From: Pseudomonas sp. Seg1 | GTDB taxonomy: Bacteria; Pseudomonadota; Gammaproteobacteria; Pseudomonadales; Pseudomonadaceae | DNA length: 64,000 nucleotides | Direction of reading: 5' to 3' | NCBI RefSeq assembly: GCF_018326005.1 | Contig: NZ_AP021903.1 | Coordinates: forward strand, 6,073,501 to 6,137,500 | Shown here: positions 59,197 through 64,000 of the stretch, piece by piece | How the letters are laid out: every line of letters starts with the position of its first letter | How positions within the stretch are numbered: position 1 is the stretch's first letter | Notes under the pieces: generated by a model | Databases searched by the model: none | What the model was told of the DNA's origin: nothing | What the model saw: only the letters and a program-made list of their open reading frames with translations | Made by a program: the position numbers and the translations under genes

Positions 59197-59769
59197 ATGA
59201 AAAACGTCAGCCCCAGCTACCTCAAGCATCACTTCCTGATCGCCATGCCGCACATGGCCGACCCGAACTTTGCCCACACCTTGACCTACATCGTCGAGCA
59301 CACGGCCAATGGCGCCATGGGGATTGTGGTCAATCGACCGCAGGAGCTGAATCTGGCGGACATTCTTGAGCAACTGCGCCCGGACATCGATCCGCCGGCC
59401 CTCTGCCAGCATGTACCGATCTTCATTGGCGGCCCGGTGCAGACCGATCGCGGGTTTGTCCTGCACCCGGCGGGCAAGACCTTCCAGGCCACCGCCGAGC
59501 TTGAAGGTGACCTGGCACTGTCCACCTCACAGGACGTGCTGTTCGCCATCGCTGACGGTGTCGGCCCGGCGAAAAGCCTGATCGCCCTCGGCTACGCTGG
59601 CTGGGAAGCCGGGCAACTGGAAGCGGAACTGGCCGACAATGCGTGGCTGACCTGCCCTTACGACGCCGACATCCTGTTCAACACCAGCAGCGAATTGCGC
59701 CTCGAAGCAGCGGCCAAACACCTGGGGATCAACCTCAGCCTGCTGACCAGCCAGGCGGGGCACGCCTGA
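59197..59769 (+). CDS. yqgE: YqgE/AlgH-family protein (UPF0301)
   Basis: The 190-residue protein has the UPF0301 pattern HHFLIAMPHMADPNFAHTLT, NGAMGIVVNRPQELNLADIL and the central GGPVQTDRGFVLH. It was once called AlgH for a supposed alginate role; the true function is unclear. ATG 59197 begins the family N terminus. Its stop overlaps the ruvX start (TGATG). Confidence 0.92.
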   Translation: MKNVSPSYLKHHFLIAMPHMADPNFAHTLTYIVEHTANGAMGIVVNRPQELNLADILEQLRPDIDPPALCQHVPIFIGGPVQTDRGFVLHPAGKTFQATAELEGDLALSTSQDVLFAIADGVGPAKSLIALGYAGWEAGQLEAELADNAWLTCPYDADILFNTSSELRLEAAAKHLGINLSLLTSQAGHA

Positions 59770-60206
59770 TGGCCCTGCGCCTGATTCTCGGCTTCGACTA
59801 CGGCACCAAACAGATCGGCGTTGCCGTCGGTCAGGTGATTACCGGCCAGGCCCGCGAGCTGTGCACCCTGAAAGCACAGAATGGCGTACCGGACTGGAAC
59901 CAGGTCGAAGCCCTTATAAAAGAATGGAAACCTGACGCCGTTGTCGTCGGCCTGCCGCTGAACATGGACGGCACACCGAGCGACATGTGCGTACGCGCCG
60001 AGAAATTCGCCCGCCGCCTCAATGGCCGCTTCAACCTGCCGTTCTATACCCACGACGAACGCCTGACCACGTTTGAAGCCAAAGGCGAGCGACTGGCCCG
60101 CGGCGGCCAGAAAGGCAGTTACCGCGACAACCCGGTGGATGCAATCGCTGCCGCTCTGCTGTTGCAGGGCTGGCTCGATGAAAACACCGCACTATTTGAA
60201 TCCTGA
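59769..60206 (+). CDS. ruvX: Holliday junction resolvase-like protein RuvX (YqgF)
   Basis: The 145-residue RNase H-fold protein has the acidic start LILGFDYGTKQIGVAVGQ, VVVGLPLNMDGTPSDMC and the C-terminal YRDNPVDAIAAALLLQGWL with its Asp. In E. coli YqgF takes part in 16S rRNA 5' processing; junction cleavage is less certain. ATG 59769 shares a base with the yqgE stop. A UUCG hairpin follows. Confidence 0.94.
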   Translation: MALRLILGFDYGTKQIGVAVGQVITGQARELCTLKAQNGVPDWNQVEALIKEWKPDAVVVGLPLNMDGTPSDMCVRAEKFARRLNGRFNLPFYTHDERLTTFEAKGERLARGGQKGSYRDNPVDAIAAALLLQGWLDENTALFES

Positions 60207-60226
60207 CAAGCGCTTCGGCGCTTTTC
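60207..60226 (+). terminator. Small UUCG hairpin terminator after ruvX
   Basis: AAGCGC-TTCG-GCGCTTTTC with a T-rich end starts at the ruvX stop codon. It may be only partial, as pyrR follows on the same strand. Confidence 0.6.
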
Positions 60227-60287
60227 TTTTGGCTAAAAACCCAGCCATGTCCGGCAGGACGCGGCTCGGGTCAAAGAAGGAGCAACC

Positions 60288-60794
60288 ATGAGTCTGCCCA
60301 ATCCCGCCGATCTGATCAGCCAGATGGCGACCCGCCTCAAGGCGCACCTTGCCCAGCGTGGCATCAGCGAACCGCGCTACATCGGCATTCGCACTGGCGG
60401 CATCTGGGTCGCGCAAGCCCTGCTCAAGGAATTGGGCAGCGACTCGCCATTGGGCACACTGGATGTTTCCTTCTACCGCGACGATTTCAGCCAGAACGGC
60501 CTGCACCCGCAAGTGCGCCCGTCCGCCCTGCCCTTCGAGATCGAAGGCCAGCATCTGGTGCTGATCGATGACGTACTGATGAGCGGCCGCACCATCCGCG
60601 CCGCCATGAACGAACTGTTCGACTACGGCCGCCCGGCCAGCGTGACTCTGGTCTGCCTGCTCGACCTGGACGCCGGCGAGCTGCCGATCCGCCCCAACGT
60701 GGTCGGCGCGACCTTGGCGCTGGCCGCCCACGAGCGCGTGAAGCTGTCCGGCCCCGAGCCGCTGACGCTCGAACTGCAAGATTTCTCCCTTTAA
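60288..60794 (+). CDS. pyrR: PyrR: uracil phosphoribosyltransferase-type pyrimidine regulator
   Basis: The 168-residue protein has the type I phosphoribosyltransferase fold with [16 protein letters not shown] and the PRPP loop [16 protein letters not shown]. In Bacillus PyrR is an RNA-binding attenuator; in pseudomonads its regulatory role is different or weak. AAGGAG precedes ATG 60288. It lies 27 bp before pyrB and is probably in its operon. Confidence 0.93.
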   Translation: MSLPNPADLISQMATRLKAHLAQRGISEPRYIGIRTGGIWVAQALLKELGSDSPLGTLDVSFYRDDFSQNGLHPQVRPSALPFEIEGQHLVLIDDVLMSGRTIRAAMNELFDYGRPASVTLVCLLDLDAGELPIRPNVVGATLALAAHERVKLSGPEPLTLELQDFSL

Positions 60795-60821
60795 TCCGCC
60801 CTATTGAGAGTCCCCCTCGCG

Positions 60822-61826
60822 ATGACGCCTCTAGATACCAAGCGCCCGCTGCAGCTCAATGATCAGGGCCAGCTGCGCCACTTCCTCTCGCTCGACGGCC
60901 TGCGCCGCGAGTTACTGACGGAAATCCTCGACACTGCCGACTCGTTCCTCGAAGTCGGTGCCCGGGCGGTGAAGAAAGTCCCGTTGCTGCGCGGCAAGAC
61001 CGTGTGCAACGTGTTCTTCGAAAACTCCACACGCACCCGCACCACCTTCGAACTGGCGGCCCAGCGGCTGTCGGCGGACGTGATTACCCTGAACGTGTCG
61101 ACCTCGTCGGCAAGTAAAGGTGAAACGCTGCTCGACACCCTGCGCAACCTCGAAGCCATGGCCGCCGACATGTTCGTTGTGCGCCACGGTGATTCCGGCG
61201 CCGCGCACTTCATCGCCGAACACGTTTGCCCGCAAGTGGCGATCATCAATGGCGGCGACGGCCGTCACGCCCACCCGACCCAGGGCATGCTCGACATGCT
61301 CACCATCCGTCGGCACAAGGGCAGTTTCGAAAACCTCTCGGTGGCCATCGTCGGCGACATCCTGCACTCGCGGGTGGCGCGCTCGAACATGCTCGCCCTG
61401 AAGACCCTCGGCTGCCCGGACATCCGCGTGATCGCGCCGAAAACCCTGCTGCCGATCGGCATCGAGCAATACGGCGTGAAGGTCTACACCGACATGACCG
61501 AAGGCCTGAAAGACGTCGACGTGGTAATCATGTTGCGCCTGCAGCGTGAGCGCATGACCGGCGGCCTGCTGCCGAGCGAAGGCGAGTTCTACCGCTTGTT
61601 CGGCCTGACCACCGCGCGTTTGGCCGGGGCCAAACCCGATTGCATCGTCATGCACCCGGGGCCGATCAACCGTGGTGTGGAGATCGAGTCAGCGGTGGCT
61701 GACGGTCCGCACTCGGTAATCCTCAATCAGGTGACCTACGGCATCGCGATTCGTATGGCCGTGCTGTCCATGGCCATGAGCGGGCAAACAGCGCAACGTC
61801 AATTCGAGCAGGAGAACGCCCAGTGA
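60822..61826 (+). CDS. pyrB: Aspartate carbamoyltransferase catalytic chain
   Basis: PyrB makes carbamoyl-aspartate, the committed step of pyrimidine synthesis. The 334 residues have the carbamoyl-phosphate loop [29 protein letters not shown] and the later [14 protein letters not shown]. It is longer at the N terminus than E. coli PyrB, as in class A ATCases that bind a dihydroorotase-like partner. ATG 60822 ([12 protein letters not shown]) is chosen over 60804. It overlaps pyrC' by GTGA. Confidence 0.96.
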   Translation: MTPLDTKRPLQLNDQGQLRHFLSLDGLRRELLTEILDTADSFLEVGARAVKKVPLLRGKTVCNVFFENSTRTRTTFELAAQRLSADVITLNVSTSSASKGETLLDTLRNLEAMAADMFVVRHGDSGAAHFIAEHVCPQVAIINGGDGRHAHPTQGMLDMLTIRRHKGSFENLSVAIVGDILHSRVARSNMLALKTLGCPDIRVIAPKTLLPIGIEQYGVKVYTDMTEGLKDVDVVIMLRLQRERMTGGLLPSEGEFYRLFGLTTARLAGAKPDCIVMHPGPINRGVEIESAVADGPHSVILNQVTYGIAIRMAVLSMAMSGQTAQRQFEQENAQ

Positions 61827-63094
61827 AGCTCAGCATTCTCGGCGCCCGCGTCATCGATCCAAGCAGCGGCCTGGATCAAATCACCGATATCCACGTTGAA
61901 GCCTGCAAGATCGTCGCCCTCGGCGCCGCTCCGGCCGGTTTCAGCGCAGTTGAAACCATTGATGCTCAAGGCCTTGTGGCCGCTCCGGGCCTCGTTGACC
62001 TGAACGTCGCCCTGCGCGAGCCGGGCTACAGCCGTAAAGGTTCGATTGCCAGCGAAACCCGCGCAGCCGCCGCCGGCGGCGTGACCAGCCTGTGCTGCCC
62101 GCCGAAAACCAAACCGGTGCTCGACACCTCCGCCGTGGCCGAACTGATCCTCGACCGCGCACGTGAGGCCGGCAACACCAAGGTGTTCCCGATTGGCGCG
62201 CTGAGCAAAGGTCTGGACGGTGAGCAGTTGGCAGAACTGGTCGCCCTGCGCGACGCTGGTTGTGTGGCGTTCGGCAACGGTCTGGAGAGTTTCCGCAATA
62301 CCCGCACCCTGTGCCGGGCGCTGGAATACGCAGCGACGTTTGATCTGACAGTGATTTTCAACTCGCAGGATCATGATCTGGCCGAAGGTGGCCTGGCCCA
62401 CGAAGGCGCCGTCGCCAGTTTCCTCGGTCTGCCGGGGATTCCGGAAACGGCGGAAACCGTAGCTTTGGCTCGGGATCTGTTGCTGGTCGAGCAAACTGGC
62501 GTGCGTGCGCACTTCAGCCAGTTGACCAGCGCTCGCGGCGTGGCGCTGATTGCTCAGGCTCAGGCTCGCGGCTTGAAGGTCACAGCAGATGTCGCGCTGT
62601 ATCAACTGATCCTGACCGATGAAGCGTTGATCGACTTCAGCAGCCTCTATCACGTACAACCGCCGCTGCGCACCCGCGCTGATCGCGATGGCCTGCGTGA
62701 AGCGGTGAAGTCCGGTGTGATCTCGGCAATTTCCAGCCATCACCAGCCGCACGAGCGCGACGCCAAACTGGCACCGTTCGGCGCGACCGAGCCGGGCATC
62801 AGCAGTGTTGAACTGCTGCTGCCGTTAGCGATGACGTTGGTTGAGGATGGTTTGCTCGATCTGCCGACTTTGCTGGCTCGGTTGAGCTCAGGACCTGCCG
62901 AGGCACTGCGTCTGCCGGCGGGCAAACTGGCGGTGGGTGGGGCTGCGGATATCGTGCTGTTCGATCCGAAGGCCTCGACCGTGGCCGGTGAAGGCTGGCT
63001 GTCGAAGGGTGAGAACTGCCCGTTCCTGGGGCACAGTCTGCCGGGCGTGGTTCACTATACCCTGGTGGATGGGCGGATCAGCCACCAGCTTTAA
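61823..63094 (+). CDS. pyrC': Dihydroorotase-like PyrC' (non-catalytic ATCase partner)
   Basis: The 423-residue protein has the dihydroorotase barrel, but the metal-binding HxH after the first strand is replaced: [11 protein letters not shown] has Asn61 and Ala63 where active enzymes have His. The start is GTG 61823, overlapping the pyrB stop. In Pseudomonas such PyrC' proteins are inactive and are needed to assemble the class A ATCase dodecamer with PyrB. A separate active pyrC must exist elsewhere. Confidence 0.95.
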   Translation: MKLSILGARVIDPSSGLDQITDIHVEACKIVALGAAPAGFSAVETIDAQGLVAAPGLVDLNVALREPGYSRKGSIASETRAAAAGGVTSLCCPPKTKPVLDTSAVAELILDRAREAGNTKVFPIGALSKGLDGEQLAELVALRDAGCVAFGNGLESFRNTRTLCRALEYAATFDLTVIFNSQDHDLAEGGLAHEGAVASFLGLPGIPETAETVALARDLLLVEQTGVRAHFSQLTSARGVALIAQAQARGLKVTADVALYQLILTDEALIDFSSLYHVQPPLRTRADRDGLREAVKSGVISAISSHHQPHERDAKLAPFGATEPGISSVELLLPLAMTLVEDGLLDLPTLLARLSSGPAEALRLPAGKLAVGGAADIVLFDPKASTVAGEGWLSKGENCPFLGHSLPGVVHYTLVDGRISHQL

Positions 63095-63106
63095 TACCGG
63101 GTTGCC

Positions 63107-63193
63107 CCAATCGCTGGCAAGCCAGCTCCCACAGGTTTTGCGCTAACCCGAAAATTGCGCAAGACCTTGTGGGAGCTGGCTTGCCAGCGATGG
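63107..63193. repeat. REPIN (TGGGAGCTGGCTTGCCAGCG type)
   Basis: CAATCGCTGGCAAGCCAGCT and inverse AGCTGGCTTGCCAGCGATGG between the convergent pyrC' and TM2 genes; it ends 1 bp from the TM2 stop. Confidence 0.87.
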
Positions 63194-63194
63194 C

Positions 63195-63629
63195 TTATTG
63201 GAAGGCGCCTCTACCTTCGGCGTTACGCACCGAGACCTGATCGTTCAGCGTCCAGAAGTCATACAGCACGCCGATAAAGAACAAACCGCCCGTCAGCAGA
63301 TAGATCAGCCCGCTGATCCACTTGCCCTGATACATCCGGTGCACGCCCAGCGCGCCAAGAAACGTCAGCAGAATCCACGCCACGTTGTACTCGATCGGCC
63401 CTTCGGCAAAACGCAGATCCGCCTCGCGATCCATCGCCGGGATCAGGAACACGTCGATCAGCCAGCCAATTCCGAGCAAACCGAAGGTGAAGAACCAGAT
63501 CGTTCCGGTCACCGGCTTGCCGTAATAAAAGCGGTGAGCACCGGTGAATCCGAAGATCCACAGCAGATAACCGATGAGTTTGCTGTGGGTGTCTTTTTCC
63601 TTCACACGGGGTAGCTGATAGCTGTTCAT
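63195..63629 (-). CDS. TM2-domain membrane protein
   Basis: The 144-residue protein has two TM2-like modules, each a short amphipathic turn and two helices. The first is IGYLLWIFGFTGAHRFYYGK then TIWFFTFGLLGIGWLIDVFL with the DRF-like AHRFY motif; the second is WILLTFLGALGVHRMYQGKW then IYLLTGGLFFIGVLYD. ATG 63629 has GAGG before it. Function of bacterial TM2 proteins is unknown. Confidence 0.88.
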   Translation of the reverse strand: MNSYQLPRVKEKDTHSKLIGYLLWIFGFTGAHRFYYGKPVTGTIWFFTFGLLGIGWLIDVFLIPAMDREADLRFAEGPIEYNVAWILLTFLGALGVHRMYQGKWISGLIYLLTGGLFFIGVLYDFWTLNDQVSVRNAEGRGAFQ

Positions 63630-63877
63630 GAAGACCTCGTTGCACTCGATAGATAAATATTCTTGAATTCTTTGTGACTTTTTTACAGGTAGCCGACGTA
63701 TGGCAAATGTTACCGTTGCTACCTCCAAAGCCTTGTAGCACAGGACTTCTGTCCGACAATCGCGTCAATTTGCCGCTTATTTGGTTCCGTTGCCTCCAGA
63801 GTCAATCGACCAACGGCCTCGGAAGGGACAAAAAAGCTGTTATAAAGTTGCGCGCTATCACTGAAGAGCCACGCCTA

Positions 63878-64000
63878 ATGCGACCATTTTTCAAGACATG
63901 GCTAACCATTTGCCTATTAATGCCACTGGCCGCCCACGCCACCAATCGTGAGCAACGTCTTCCCAACGTTAACGGTTTCACCCCTAAATCCCATGCTTCT
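63878..64000 (+). CDS. Start of an exported protein (runs off the window)
   Basis: Forty-one codons are present. ATG 63878 opens a signal peptide (FKTWLTICLLMPLAAHATN) followed by REQRLPNVNGFTPKSH. From memory this resembles the start of NlpC/P60-type C40 peptidases found beside this locus in pseudomonads, but no catalytic part is in view. TTATAA near 63839 may be its -10 element. The gap 63630-63877 shows nothing else. Confidence 0.55.
   Translation, partial: MRPFFKTWLTICLLMPLAAHATNREQRLPNVNGFTPKSHAS

Overview
This window is chromosomal DNA from a fluorescent pseudomonad (Pseudomonas fluorescens group). Three things point there: the gene order (tktA-epd-pgk-fba next to metK; pilGHIJ-chpA-chpC, gshB, tonB, yqgE, ruvX, pyrR, pyrB, pyrC' in series; a complete mdc malonate operon), the high GC with strong third-position bias, and many REP/REPIN-type palindromes between genes. 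I saw no rRNA, tRNA, CRISPR array, prophage or transposase gene.

Layout. 1-2.1 kb: the start of a response-regulator gene, a PL7 alginate-lyase-like gene, a REPIN and a DUF6124-type small gene with a long, apparently switchable leader RNA. 2.2-5.0 kb: an accessory island made of two partial copies of the 3' end of fba plus terminator, alternating with cargo (an orphan 116-residue protein, then a HipB/HipA toxin-antitoxin pair). 5.0-11.4 kb: central carbon genes fba, pgk, epd and tktA with two small lipoproteins. 11.6-13.9 kb: an ArsR-methyltransferase fusion regulator and metK. 14.1-25.2 kb: ligB, a DUF1090 protein, a cytochrome c'-like protein, mltA, small membrane proteins and transporters, a LysR regulator with a divergent VOC/symporter pair, a FocA-like channel and a thioesterase. 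25.4-28.0 kb: an SAH riboswitch, ahcY and metF, which complete the activated-methyl cycle begun by metK. 28.1-37.8 kb: a solute-binding protein, an rhlE-type helicase, yceI with cytochrome b561, an amine oxidase with a histone-like tail, bioA, rsmE and a PAQR/hemolysin III protein. 38.0-46.3 kb: mdcR convergent to mdcABCDEGH-madLM. 46.7-56.8 kb: the Pil-Chp chemosensory cluster controlling type IV pili, here without pilK and chpB. 57.0-63.1 kb: gshB, tonB, yqgE, ruvX, pyrR, pyrB and pyrC'. 63.2-64 kb: a TM2-domain protein and the start of an exported protein.

How the genes work together. MetK makes SAM. AhcY, under an SAH riboswitch, removes the SAH product, and MetF supplies methyl groups to regenerate methionine. 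The SAM-fold regulator beside metK probably senses this cycle. The mdc operon takes malonate in (MadLM), charges it onto the MdcC carrier and decarboxylates it to acetate. MdcB and MdcG build and attach the carrier's prosthetic group. PilJ, PilI, ChpC, ChpA, PilG and PilH form one signalling chain to the pilus motors.

Most novel-looking points: the fba 3'-end hot spot carrying cargo; the leader of the DUF6124 gene, where one segment can pair exactly with either an upstream or a start-codon-proximal partner; the perfect palindrome beside the ArsR-methyltransferase gene; and an 18-bp inverted repeat ending six bases before the tonB start codon.
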